Assembly: GCA_964583155.1 (NCBI GenBank)
Contig: CAZOUY010000004.1
Coordinates: forward strand, 1-64,000
Length of the DNA stretch: 64,000 nucleotides
From: CAG-826 sp964583155
Lineage (GTDB): Bacteria; Bacillota_I; Bacilli_A; RFN20; CAG-826
Reading direction: 5' to 3'
Numbering within the stretch: the stretch's first letter is position 1; each line of letters begins with the position of its first letter. A program made the translations under genes and the position numbers. The notes below the pieces were generated by a model. That model ran no database searches. It was not told where the DNA came from and worked only from the letters and a program-made list of their open reading frames with translations. Below are positions 33,829-42,586 of this stretch, one piece after another.

Positions 33829-34065
33829 ATGAGTGATTCAATATTTGATAAGGTTGAAAAACGAGCTCATGTAAAAAAAGAAGATATTTTAAGCTTAGCT
33901 CGTTCGGTTTCGGGTCAAGATTTAAGTGATGAGGATAATTTGCGGAGTTTGATTCAAAGGGTTGCGCAAATGGCCGGAAGAGAAGTCACGGAGGAAAAAA
34001 CCGAAAAAATTATTAGTGCGGTGAAGAAAGATAAAGTTCCGAAGGATCTTGGAAAAATGCTTTAA
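33829..34065 (+). CDS. spoVIF: Stage VI sporulation protein F
   Basis: The 78-residue protein matches the SpoVIF pattern: SIFDKVEKRAHVKKEDI, then SLIQRVAQMAGREV, and a C-terminal KVPKDLGKML. SpoVIF acts late in sporulation and, in Bacillus, stabilises the coat regulator GerE. The ATG at 33829 was chosen; the frame is open further but with no good site, and GGGTGATAA precedes this ATG. It lies between der and spoIVA, two other spore-linked neighbours. Confidence 0.8.
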   Translation: MSDSIFDKVEKRAHVKKEDILSLARSVSGQDLSDEDNLRSLIQRVAQMAGREVTEEKTEKIISAVKKDKVPKDLGKML

Positions 34066-34077
34066 AAAATGCAAATG

Positions 34078-34111
34078 AGTACATTAGTGAAAACGCTAAT
34101 GTACTTTTTTG
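34078..34111 (+). terminator. Rho-independent terminator
   Basis: AGTACATTAG pairs with CTAATGTACT around an eight-base loop, followed by TTTTTT. It separates spoVIF from spoIVA. Confidence 0.9.
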
Positions 34112-34178
34112 TTCTAAACTTCTTCTTCCCATCATACATAATTTATGAAAAGGCCTATGGCCGCAGGGAGGAATCAGA

Positions 34179-35654
34179 ATGGATGCATTCACCATTTTTA
34201 AGGATATCGGTGAAAGAAATAATGGCGATGTCTATTTAGGGGTTGTGGGCCCAGTTAGAGTTGGAAAATCCACATTTATTAAGCGATTTATGGAAGTGGC
34301 CGTCCTTCCATATATTCCGGAAGAAGAGAGAAATCGCGCTCGCGATGAATTACCGCAATCAGGAAACGGCAAAACGATTATGACCGTTGAGCCTAAATTT
34401 GTACCGGCTAATGGTGTTTCTTTAAAAATAGATGATGCTCTCAGTGTGCGCGTGCGCATGATCGATTGCGTTGGTTTTGTTATTGAGGCCGCATCGGGGT
34501 ATATGGAGGATGGCCATATGAGAATGGTCAAAACGCCATGGTTCAGCGAAACTATCCCCTTTGATGACGCGGCCAAAATCGGAACCGAAAAAGTAATTAA
34601 AGAGCATTCGACTTTAGGAATTGTTGTTTTGAGCGATGGTACAGTCACGGAATTTAGACGTGAAGATTATCTACGAGCGGAAGAAGATATCATTAAAGAA
34701 ATGAAGGAAATGGATCGACCATTCGTCGTTGTGCTTAACTCAACTATCCCTCAAGATGAAAAGACCTTGGCCCTTGCCAATGAACTCAATGAAAAATATG
34801 GTGTACCGGTGATTCCTTTAAATGCCGAGATGATGAATGAAAATGATGCTTTATTGATTCTTAAAGAAGCTCTTTATCAATTTCCTGTCACCAGCATTGA
34901 TGTAGCATTGCCGAAGTGGGTAGCTGTTCTTGAAGAAGAGCACCCTTTAAAGGTCAGCATCAATGATTCAGTTGAGCTTGCGATGAAGGAAGCGCATATT
35001 GTGCGGGATGTCGATAAAATTACGAAGGTTTTGCAAGAGAATGAGAATCTGTTGGAGGTCAATATCGCTAATGTCAATACCGGTAACGGGGTCATCACCG
35101 TTGAAATAAAGATCGATGATGGTCTTTATGAAAAGGTGCTGCATGATATAGTGGGATGCGAGATTACCGATAAGGCCGAATTAATGTCAGTCTTGACCGA
35201 ATTTGTGAAAGCAAAGCGAAAATACAACGTAATTGCTTCGGCTTTGGAGATGGCGGAGAGCACTGGCTATGGCTATACGAACATCAGCTTTGATCAAATG
35301 ACAATTGATAAACCGGCGACTGTCAAAGCGGGCAATCGCTATGGTATTAAGGTCAAAGCGACCGCTCCGACATATCATATTATTAAAGTTGATCTCGAAA
35401 CGTCATTTGAACCGGTTCTTGGTTCTAAAATGCAGAGCGATTACTTTGTTGATTATCTTTCCAAGGCCTATGATGATACACCATTAGCCGTCTTGGATTG
35501 TGAAATGTTTGGCCAAAAATTCGGAGAGATTCTAAAAGCGGGAGTGAGCTCCAAACTGGCCACCATGCCAGAACCGGTTAAGCAAAAAATGCAACAGCTA
35601 CTGAAAACCATTACCAATAAAGGTAAAGGAAATCTTATTGCCTTTGTCTTCTAA
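34179..35654 (+). CDS. spoIVA: Stage IV sporulation protein A (coat morphogenetic ATPase)
   Basis: SpoIVA polymerises with ATP on the forespore surface and forms the basement of the spore coat. The Walker A GPVRVGKS (24-31) and the SpoIVA-type start DIGERNNGDVYLGVVG are clear. The C-terminus GKGNLIAFVF is the conserved forespore-targeting end. Length (491 aa) matches the family. GGGAGGAATC precedes the ATG. As in B. subtilis it precedes the HU gene. Confidence 0.97.
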   Translation: MDAFTIFKDIGERNNGDVYLGVVGPVRVGKSTFIKRFMEVAVLPYIPEEERNRARDELPQSGNGKTIMTVEPKFVPANGVSLKIDDALSVRVRMIDCVGFVIEAASGYMEDGHMRMVKTPWFSETIPFDDAAKIGTEKVIKEHSTLGIVVLSDGTVTEFRREDYLRAEEDIIKEMKEMDRPFVVVLNSTIPQDEKTLALANELNEKYGVPVIPLNAEMMNENDALLILKEALYQFPVTSIDVALPKWVAVLEEEHPLKVSINDSVELAMKEAHIVRDVDKITKVLQENENLLEVNIANVNTGNGVITVEIKIDDGLYEKVLHDIVGCEITDKAELMSVLTEFVKAKRKYNVIASALEMAESTGYGYTNISFDQMTIDKPATVKAGNRYGIKVKATAPTYHIIKVDLETSFEPVLGSKMQSDYFVDYLSKAYDDTPLAVLDCEMFGQKFGEILKAGVSSKLATMPEPVKQKMQQLLKTITNKGKGNLIAFVF

Positions 35655-35676
35655 AAGAGGAGAAATCCTCTTTTTT
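35654..35676 (+). terminator. Terminator of spoIVA
   Basis: AAAGAGGA-GAAA-TCCTCTTT followed by T residues, immediately at the spoIVA stop. Confidence 0.9.
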
Positions 35677-35775
35677 GTTTTTATTTTCGATTTGGATGAG
35701 CGACAATTGAAGGCTTGCACTAATATAAAAATTATGATAATGTAAAATAAATTAGATTCATGGAGGAGATAAAAA

Positions 35776-36048
35776 ATGAATAAAGTTGAGTTAGTTGATA
35801 TGATTGCTAATGATGCTCATCTCACAAAAAAAGATGCCACTAATGCTTTAGAAGCCATGCTCGAAGCAATGGCGGGCGCTTTATCAAAAGGTGAAGATGT
35901 TAAATTGGCGGGCTTTGGTAATTTCACGGTCAAAGAACGCGCGGCTCGTAAAGGCGTTAATCCTGCGACCGGCGAAACCATCGAAATTGCGGCGACAAAG
36001 GCCGTTGGATTTAAGGCTGCTAAAGCTCTTAAAGACAAAGTTAACTAA
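35776..36048 (+). CDS. hup: DNA-binding protein HU
   Basis: HU bends and compacts DNA as a dimer. The start MNKVELVDMIA and the signature GFGNFTVKERAARKGVNPATG are classic. Length (90 aa) is exact for the family. ATGGAGGAG precedes the start. It follows spoIVA as in Bacillus (hbs). Confidence 0.97.
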   Translation: MNKVELVDMIANDAHLTKKDATNALEAMLEAMAGALSKGEDVKLAGFGNFTVKERAARKGVNPATGETIEIAATKAVGFKAAKALKDKVN

Positions 36049-36057
36049 TGAAAAATA

Positions 36058-36087
36058 AAAAAGTTGACGGAAGTCAGCTTTTTTTAT
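36058..36087 (+). terminator. Terminator of hup
   Basis: AAAGTTGAC pairs with GTCAGCTTT (one G-U pair) around GGAA, followed by a T-run. Confidence 0.8.
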
Positions 36088-36136
36088 GCTTATTTTTCTT
36101 TGCCATAACATAACCTGTATCATAAGGAGAAAGCAT

Positions 36137-36790
36137 ATGAAAATTATTTTACAGGGATATAGCGGAAAAACAGGAAATGAAATTTATCGTTTAGGAAAAG
36201 AAAGAGGATATGAGATTATCGGCGTTGATGAAGAAATACCTCTTTGGAAGTATGAAGATCGTCATGATATCGATGCTTTAGTGGATTTTTCATCACCGAA
36301 AGGGAGTGAATATGCTTTTGATTTTGCCTATCGACATCATATTCCTTTGATTATCGGCACTACGGGAATCAATGAAGAGATAATTGAGCAATGGCATCAA
36401 AAGGCTTTAAATGGTCATTTGCCGGTTTATTTATTGGAAAACTATTTACCTTCCATGGAAATAATATGCTCTTTTTTGAAGGAGTTGGATCCGTTGTTTG
36501 ACAAAATTGATATTAGTGAAACACATCATGAGTCGAAAAAGGATAAGCCGAGTGGAACCGCAAAAATGCTACAAAGAAGCTTTAATAAAGATAAAAAGAT
36601 TCCTATTTTATCAAATCGCGTTAAAATATATGTGTATGAACATGAGGTTCATTTGCAAAACGACTATGAAGAAATCACGATTACTCATCATTGCCTTTCA
36701 AGAAAGGCTTATGCTGAAGGGGTTTATCAAATCATCGAGCAACTGAGTCATGATAAACGTGTTGGAATTATTCGAAAGAGAAAGGAATAA
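36137..36790 (+). CDS. dapB: 4-hydroxy-tetrahydrodipicolinate reductase
   Basis: DapB makes tetrahydrodipicolinate for lysine and cell-wall diaminopimelate; its substrate is also the source of spore dipicolinic acid. The NAD(P) loop GYSGKTG is near the start, and ETHHESKKDKPSGTA holds the catalytic His-His and Lys. At 217 residues it is short (usual about 265). The ATG at 36137 was chosen for ATAAGGAGAAAG upstream. It is four bases ahead of the cca start. Confidence 0.9.
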   Translation: MKIILQGYSGKTGNEIYRLGKERGYEIIGVDEEIPLWKYEDRHDIDALVDFSSPKGSEYAFDFAYRHHIPLIIGTTGINEEIIEQWHQKALNGHLPVYLLENYLPSMEIICSFLKELDPLFDKIDISETHHESKKDKPSGTAKMLQRSFNKDKKIPILSNRVKIYVYEHEVHLQNDYEEITITHHCLSRKAYAEGVYQIIEQLSHDKRVGIIRKRKE

Positions 36791-36794
36791 CAAA

Positions 36795-37457
36795 ATGATT
36801 GATGCTAAATTCCTATCATTAGCGGAGCAATTTCGTAAACGGGGCTTTAACCTATATATGGTAGGGGGAACCGCGCGCGATTATCTTTTAAAGCATCCGA
36901 TTATGGATATGGATTTAGCAACCGACGCCTCTCCTGAGGCGCTTATCGAAATCTTGCCGAATGCGGACAAATCCTTTTTAAATTATGGTGTGATACGCTT
37001 AAAGGAAGACGAATATCATATTGATATTGTCTCTTTTCGGCTTGAAAGCAATTATGAAGATTTTCGCCATCCTCAGAAGATCAGTTTTACTACTTCAATG
37101 ATGGATGACGCCAAAAGACGCGACTTTACCATCAATGCGTTATACATTGATAGTGAGGGCCGGATATATGATTTTTATCATGGAATGGATGATTTAAATC
37201 ATGGCCTTATCAGGACAATCGGCAATCCGTCTATCCGCTTTCACGAGGATCCTTTACGGATTTTGCGATGTCTGCGCTTTTCTTTAACGCTGGGATTTAA
37301 TCTTGAAGAGCATACGGAGAAAGCGCTAATTGATTCTATTCCTTTATTGGCGCATCTCAATCCGCATAAGGTGCAGGAGGAAATCACGAAAATGGAACGG
37401 ATTTCGAAAACGAAGACGCAAGAAATATTGGAAAAATACAATATCCATTTTTCATAG
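36795..37457 (+). CDS. cca: CCA-adding enzyme, head and neck only (220 aa)
   Basis: The class II nucleotidyltransferase head is clear: GGTARDYLL, the catalytic DMDLATDA, and RRDFTINALY, followed by the start of the neck (HEDPLRILRCLRFSLTLGF). It adds CCA to tRNA 3-prime ends or acts on poly(A). The protein ends at 220 residues, while typical bacterial enzymes have about 400 with body and tail domains that bind tRNA. The next gene starts 57 bases later, so there is no room for the missing part. AAAGGAATAAC precedes the ATG. Confidence 0.8.
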   Translation: MIDAKFLSLAEQFRKRGFNLYMVGGTARDYLLKHPIMDMDLATDASPEALIEILPNADKSFLNYGVIRLKEDEYHIDIVSFRLESNYEDFRHPQKISFTTSMMDDAKRRDFTINALYIDSEGRIYDFYHGMDDLNHGLIRTIGNPSIRFHEDPLRILRCLRFSLTLGFNLEEHTEKALIDSIPLLAHLNPHKVQEEITKMERISKTKTQEILEKYNIHFS

Positions 37458-37514
37458 TATATGGCACTACAATTTTCATAATTATGGTAGAATATAACAA
37501 GGGAGATGAATGGT

Positions 37515-38174
37515 ATGGAAAGCAATTTGTATAGTGGCATTGATATGCGCTATTTACTTCTAGAAAAATATAAGAAGCTGGGCATTACGGAGAATGAACT
37601 GGCGGTCCTCTTGATGATTGATCATCTTTTAAAACAGGGGAATAGTTTTATTACGCAAGAGCTTTTAGCGCTTAAAATGACCCTTTCCATTCAAGATATC
37701 GATCGGGTTTTGACTAATTTATTATCGAAAAAATTGATTGAGTATGATAGCTCTTCGCAAGAAATGAAAACGACATTGCGTCCGCTTTGGGCACGCTTAT
37801 ATCGTGAATTTGAAATCGATTTTCTGAAGCATCGCGAGGAAAGCTTGGATCGGGGATTGGACGATCAGATTCAAAACATTTATAGCATTTTTGAAAAGGA
37901 ATTAGCGAGGACTTTATCGCCCGCCGAATTCCAAAAAATCAGAGAGTGGATTAGCTTCGGCTATTCTGATGAGACGATTTTGGATGCTCTTCATGAGGCA
38001 CTAGATAATAATAAGCGTTCAATCAGAGCGATCGATAAAATCTTATTAAAAAAGACGACGCGCGATGATATGAAAAAAGAAGGCTATTCGGCGATTAGTG
38101 ATCAGTGGGATAAAGATATCGAAAAAACGATTGCGATTGTTTCCGAAAAATGGGTTGATCGTCATGAGGACTAA
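37515..38174 (+). CDS. dnaD: DnaD-family replication initiation protein
   Basis: DnaD helps load the replicative helicase during initiation and restart. A winged-helix N-domain (about 1-95) is followed by the DnaD C-domain (FEKELARTLSPAEFQKIREWI, then AIDKILL). Length (219 aa) is normal. The ATG at 37515 was chosen because GGGAG lies nine bases upstream. The nth start overlaps its stop by 11 bases, as dnaD and nth adjoin in Bacillus. Confidence 0.9.
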   Translation: MESNLYSGIDMRYLLLEKYKKLGITENELAVLLMIDHLLKQGNSFITQELLALKMTLSIQDIDRVLTNLLSKKLIEYDSSSQEMKTTLRPLWARLYREFEIDFLKHREESLDRGLDDQIQNIYSIFEKELARTLSPAEFQKIREWISFGYSDETILDALHEALDNNKRSIRAIDKILLKKTTRDDMKKEGYSAISDQWDKDIEKTIAIVSEKWVDRHED

Positions 38175-38793
38175 CGATAAGGAAAGAATACTCGCTTTTC
38201 TTAATGAGCTTTATCCGAATGTTGGCTGTGAGCTGATCTATCATAAGGATTACGAATTATTGATTGCGGTTATGCTCAGTGCCCAAACAACCGACAAAAG
38301 TGTCAATGCGGTTACCCCTAAATTGTTTTCTTTATTTCCTTCTTTAGAAATGCTAGCGGAAGCGCCTATTGAAGAGATTGAAAAATGTATTCAATCAATC
38401 GGAATGTATCATCAAAAGGCGCGAAATGTTAAGGGTATCGCTTCTGGATTGATAAATAGATTTCAAGGTCATGTTCCTTCATCCAAGGAGGATCTGATGT
38501 CACTTCCGGGTGTTGGAAATAAAACCGCGAATGTCGTGCGAGCTGAATTATTTCAAATTCCCGAAATAGCGGTTGATACGCACGTGGCCCGTATTTCCAA
38601 AAGACTATACTTTGCCAATGAAGATGACGATGTAGGTCAAATTGAAAAGAAGCTGCGCCAAGCTTTAGAACCTGCACTTTATATCAAGCTTCATCATCAA
38701 ATGATACATTTTGGTCGTTATTTCTGTAAAGCGATTAATCCGCAATGTATGCGATGTCAATTATCGGATATCTGCCGCTACAAAAAGAAATGA
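38164..38793 (+). CDS. nth: Endonuclease III
   Basis: Nth removes oxidised pyrimidines and nicks abasic sites in base-excision repair. The helix-hairpin-helix LPGVGNKTANVV contains the catalytic Lys, DTHVARISKRL the catalytic Asp, and a C-terminal Cys cluster (CKAINPQCMRCQLSDIC) binds [4Fe-4S]. Length (209 aa) is normal. It begins inside dnaD. Its 3-prime end overlaps ponA on the other strand by 16 bases. Confidence 0.96.
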   Translation: MRTNDKERILAFLNELYPNVGCELIYHKDYELLIAVMLSAQTTDKSVNAVTPKLFSLFPSLEMLAEAPIEEIEKCIQSIGMYHQKARNVKGIASGLINRFQGHVPSSKEDLMSLPGVGNKTANVVRAELFQIPEIAVDTHVARISKRLYFANEDDDVGQIEKKLRQALEPALYIKLHHQMIHFGRYFCKAINPQCMRCQLSDICRYKKK

Positions 38794-41093
38794 TATGATG
38801 TCCCTGTGACATCTTTTTTTTGTAAAAAACAGGGAATTATTTCAATAGATAGCAGGTTGGTTTCATAAGGAAGGGTGATTTTTTGTGCCTTGGTAAACAC
38901 CTCATATTCTTCCTCATCAAGCGTATATTTGATTAAAAAGCCACGTTCGCCAAATATTTTTGTGTAATCGAAAATTTCCTCATTGAGATCCTTACATTCC
39001 CATTCGATTTGCAATTCATCGCCAAGTATAAAAGCAATCGCATTATTGATAAATGGGAAGGATGGATCGGGTAGGACATTAGTAGGTATTTCATCGGGAT
39101 AAAAATATCCCGAAACCGTATAATATGCGGGAATAAACCTATTGGGAAGATAATATCCTTGGCAGCCTTTCACCACTGTAACTTGTCTTAAAGAAGGCGG
39201 AACACTGATGTTTTGATTTTTTAAAGAGATGGTTTCCATGACATTTTGAAATATTTTCTTCGGGATTTGGCGACGATTATCGCTCTTCGCAAAATAATGA
39301 TTATCGCCCTTTTGAGCGGTATCAAAGCCACTCCAAACCGCCATCGAATAATCATTAGAAAAACCCGCCAGCCATGAATCTTTATCAGCGGTTGAGGGAT
39401 AGTTTAAGCTGGCTGCGGCCTTTTTATCATAGCCATTGGTGCCGGTTTTGGCGCCAATAGCTACATTTTTAACGCGTACTACGCCGATATGATAGTAGTC
39501 TTTATTAACCACATCAATTAACGTTGAAGCGATTTGAAAGGCGCTATTCTCGGAGACTATCTGCTTGCCACTCAATGATCTTTGATAGATGATTTCTCCG
39601 GTTTCGAGATTTCGTACATAATCGATCGTCGAGGGCTCAATATAGCAGCCCTTTCTCATAAGCATCGAATATGCCCCGGCAAGAGCGGTGGGGGATACGC
39701 CATAAGTCATCCCGCCGATACCATACGGATATGAAAAAACACCTTCATCCATCAAACCGATATCGTTTAAATAAGCTTCGGCTTTTTGCCATCCGATTTG
39801 ATTGATGACTTTTTCAAGAGTATAAAGGGCGGCGGTGTTTTTGGAATAACCGAGAGCATCCACTAACGGCATATATCCGCTATAAGAATGATCGGCATTT
39901 TGGACGGTAATATTCGTATGAGGATAAGTATAAGGAGCGTCCAAAACACTGGTGGCCTCATTATAATGAAGATATTCTGCCGCTAATAGGTAGCCGAAAA
40001 CCGGTTTAATAGTTGAAGCCGGTTGCCTTTTAAGAGAATAGGCGCGGTTAAAAATGCGAGAGCCGCGATAATCTCTTCCCCCAATAACACCGACGAGAGC
40101 CCCATCGGAATTCCGGACCACGCTAGCACCGATTTGTTGATCATCATCACTGAAGGCAATGATTTTGCCATCTTGTATTAGATCTAAATGAGTTTGGAGG
40201 GAAGAGTCTAGATAGGTGTGTATTTCAAGAGGAACATTATAAGGATCTAATCCGGTGAATTTAGCCAATTCTAAATAGACAATGTCTAAATAGCTTTGAA
40301 AACGATAGGTGGGTTCATTATAATTCTCGCCCGGGGCAATCACTAAATCCTGAACATGAACATGCTGAGCCGCCTGATGCTCATTTGGAGTAATAAATCC
40401 ATATTCTAGCATTTTATCAAGAACAAGATTTTTACGGCTGTTAATTCTTTCCGGATATTTGAAGGGGTTATAGTAGCTGGCGGATTTAACTACTCCTGCT
40501 AAGATAGCGGCCTCGGGTAGGGTAATTAAGGAGACATCTTTGCCGAAATATCGCTTGGATGCATAACGGACACCCGGAATGGATTGCTCAAAATAAACAT
40601 AATTGAAATATAAGGTTAAAATTTCATTTTTTGTCAATTCTTGCTCGATCTTTAAGGATAAATATGCTTCCTGGATTTTACGACGATAGGTTTGTTCACT
40701 ACTCAAAATGGTATTTTTTATCAATTGCTGCGTAATAGTCGATCCACCTTGAGTTGAAGATGAGACCATATTGTGTAAAAAGGCCTTGAAGGTTCGACTG
40801 ATATCCACCCCATGATGGTGATAAAAATTAATGTCTTCGATGCTTAGCAGGGCATTTATCAAAATGGGCGGAATGTCCTCAAAGGAAACATATTCCTCTT
40901 TCGTTTCTCCAAAGACTTCAACCACATTGCCACTTTCATCATAGATGAGCGAACGCGGCTTATTTTCGAGGGCTTTGAAGCTGATGGAGGGAACATCTTT
41001 TAACGAATTGTAAATAAAATAGCCGGAGAAACCGGCTAATAATATCGTAAGAGCAGAAAAAGAGATCACAAGTGTTTTAATAATTTTTGTCAT
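38778..41093 (-). CDS. ponA: Class A penicillin-binding protein 1
   Basis: This bifunctional enzyme polymerises and cross-links peptidoglycan outside the membrane. One N-terminal membrane helix (about 5-25) is followed by a GT51 domain with Glu86 in SIEDINFYHHHG and QGGSTITQQL. The transpeptidase has Ser360-x-x-Lys363 (ASTIK), a SKN motif and KTGT. Length (771 aa) is normal; a C-terminal extension of about 130 residues is beta-rich. The ATG at 41093 overlaps recU by 17 bases, as in the recU-ponA operon of Bacillus. Confidence 0.96.
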   Translation of the reverse strand: MTKIIKTLVISFSALTILLAGFSGYFIYNSLKDVPSISFKALENKPRSLIYDESGNVVEVFGETKEEYVSFEDIPPILINALLSIEDINFYHHHGVDISRTFKAFLHNMVSSSTQGGSTITQQLIKNTILSSEQTYRRKIQEAYLSLKIEQELTKNEILTLYFNYVYFEQSIPGVRYASKRYFGKDVSLITLPEAAILAGVVKSASYYNPFKYPERINSRKNLVLDKMLEYGFITPNEHQAAQHVHVQDLVIAPGENYNEPTYRFQSYLDIVYLELAKFTGLDPYNVPLEIHTYLDSSLQTHLDLIQDGKIIAFSDDDQQIGASVVRNSDGALVGVIGGRDYRGSRIFNRAYSLKRQPASTIKPVFGYLLAAEYLHYNEATSVLDAPYTYPHTNITVQNADHSYSGYMPLVDALGYSKNTAALYTLEKVINQIGWQKAEAYLNDIGLMDEGVFSYPYGIGGMTYGVSPTALAGAYSMLMRKGCYIEPSTIDYVRNLETGEIIYQRSLSGKQIVSENSAFQIASTLIDVVNKDYYHIGVVRVKNVAIGAKTGTNGYDKKAAASLNYPSTADKDSWLAGFSNDYSMAVWSGFDTAQKGDNHYFAKSDNRRQIPKKIFQNVMETISLKNQNISVPPSLRQVTVVKGCQGYYLPNRFIPAYYTVSGYFYPDEIPTNVLPDPSFPFINNAIAFILGDELQIEWECKDLNEEIFDYTKIFGERGFLIKYTLDEEEYEVFTKAQKITLPYETNLLSIEIIPCFLQKKDVTGTSYHFFL
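38797..38820 (+). terminator. nth terminator lying inside ponA coding DNA
   Basis: GATGTC-CCTGT-GACATC followed by seven T, four bases after the nth stop. The hairpin is within the last codons of the convergent ponA gene. Confidence 0.75.
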
Positions 41094-41685
41094 GGAAATA
41101 TACCTCATCAACAACGTCTAAATATTGTAGACGGGGAGTGTAGCTTTGAGGTACTAAATGTCCAATGCTTTTAAGATCTTGAAAAGGAATAGACTTTCTT
41201 TGACCATGCAGATATTGTTCAATAATATAGTGAGCATCCACGAGATATACTTCGTCATAAACGGCCAAATCGATTAAAAAGAAGGCGATGCCACCATGCT
41301 CAATCACACCTTGCAAATGAGTTATTTGATGGGGGGTGATGTTATGCAAAGGAAAGGATGTTTTGCTACGACAACTTTTGGCTTCGAAATCGATATACCG
41401 GCTCCGATAAACTCCATTATAATCGGTAGTGGATTGAGCTTCAAAGTAGGCATCGACAATGTGTGCGCCATGAGAATAGTCGACTTTCACAATATTAATG
41501 GGGGTTGGACGCTTAGTAATTAACGCTCTATGATTATCGCAATAGAAGATATTACTTAAATTAATATCAGCCTCAAAGTCCATACCGCGATTGGAAGCGC
41601 TCAGTATGGTTTTATGCTTTTGGGGCTTCTCATCGATAGGCTGATCTTTGGGGGTGGGAGCGGTACCGTTTGGGTAACGAATCAT
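41077..41685 (-). CDS. recU: Holliday junction resolvase RecU
   Basis: RecU cuts Holliday junctions in recombination and chromosome segregation. The start YPNGTAP and NRGMDFEADIN (residues about 32-42) are family signatures; IDFEAKSCRSK carries the catalytic Asp/Glu/Lys. Length (202 aa) is normal. AAGGAGGAAAC precedes the ATG. It is co-transcribed with ponA. Confidence 0.95.
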   Translation of the reverse strand: MIRYPNGTAPTPKDQPIDEKPQKHKTILSASNRGMDFEADINLSNIFYCDNHRALITKRPTPINIVKVDYSHGAHIVDAYFEAQSTTDYNGVYRSRYIDFEAKSCRSKTSFPLHNITPHQITHLQGVIEHGGIAFFLIDLAVYDEVYLVDAHYIIEQYLHGQRKSIPFQDLKSIGHLVPQSYTPRLQYLDVVDEVYFHDKNY

Positions 41686-41728
41686 AGATGTTTCCTCCTT
41701 ACTTTCCCGTTAATATTATGAACGGAAA

Positions 41729-42454
41729 TTATTCAATATATGCGTGTATTAACTTCATAAAATCACTTGATGTGACGTCATGACCGTCGAGCAATTGATG
41801 AACAACGGTTTTGATCGGTAGTGGCAGGGCTTTCCAATTTTTGAGAGTTTTTTGATATAGCATGAATATGACTTCGGTTTGAGTCATCATCGCCTCATAT
41901 AATAGCATCAAATGATGGGCATCAGTTAAAGGATCATGAGGAGCGCCGATTAAGGAAATGTTAAATATTTCCAGACAATGAATCAACGATAACGGATTTC
42001 CGTTTTCATCACGCACAAACTGTGAAAATGTCGCGGATAAATCGATGGTGTTTTTTAAGATGTAATTGCAAAATGAAAGATCAGCATCGTTAGAGGCCTC
42101 CATGGATTTGGCGATAATTCGTAAATCATGGGATCCGAAGGTCATGAAGACCGTCCGCGATAAAAAATGACCACAATATCTTCGAAGCTTTTTCATTGCA
42201 TCTTTAAACGATATTCCTTGCTGCTCGAGAGTCTTTTCATCGATTCCTGTTAAGTTTTTAACGATTCTTCCGATAGAATGATGGGCTTTGACATATAATT
42301 TGAGCCCTTCATATCGTTTTTTGATTTGAAAATGCCGATCAAGGTCAACGCGAATTGCGCCAAGGGCAATCATCTCATGTGAGAATTGGGTTCCTTCTAA
42401 ATCCAAAAATATAATGGTTCTTTTTTTGCCTATTTGCTTCTGTAAACTCTTCAA
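41729..42454 (-). CDS. DEDDh-type 3'-5' exonuclease, 241 aa
   Basis: The exonuclease motif FLDLEGT (Asp18, Glu20) and the C-terminal HDPLTDA (His173, Asp178) mark the DEDDh fold used by DnaQ, RNase T and related nucleases, with two-metal hydrolysis. The likely start is a TTG, as no ATG fits, and the ribosome binding site is weak. It lies 43 bases upstream of recU. Whether the target is DNA or RNA cannot be told. Confidence 0.8.
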   Translation of the reverse strand: MKSLQKQIGKKRTIIFLDLEGTQFSHEMIALGAIRVDLDRHFQIKKRYEGLKLYVKAHHSIGRIVKNLTGIDEKTLEQQGISFKDAMKKLRRYCGHFLSRTVFMTFGSHDLRIIAKSMEASNDADLSFCNYILKNTIDLSATFSQFVRDENGNPLSLIHCLEIFNISLIGAPHDPLTDAHHLMLLYEAMMTQTEVIFMLYQKTLKNWKALPLPIKTVVHQLLDGHDVTSSDFMKLIHAYIE

Positions 42455-42520
42455 AAATCAACACCAGACTTCCTACTTTTTTTATTATAGCATAATTAGA
42501 AAAATCATTCCTCAAAACTC

Positions 42521-42548
42521 ACCGCGTTTTATTAATCGCATATATATA
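42521..42548 (+). promoter_or_regulatory. Candidate sporulation-type promoter of the Cys-rich gene
   Basis: ACC (42521-42523), a 15-base spacer and CATATATATA (from 42539) repeat the arrangement found ahead of the YjcZ-like genes. It lies about 40 bases before the ATG. The -10 is a weaker sigma-K/E match. Confidence 0.4.
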
Positions 42549-42586
42549 ATTGAACTCCATTTGGAGGGAAGAATGTAGGTGATAAA

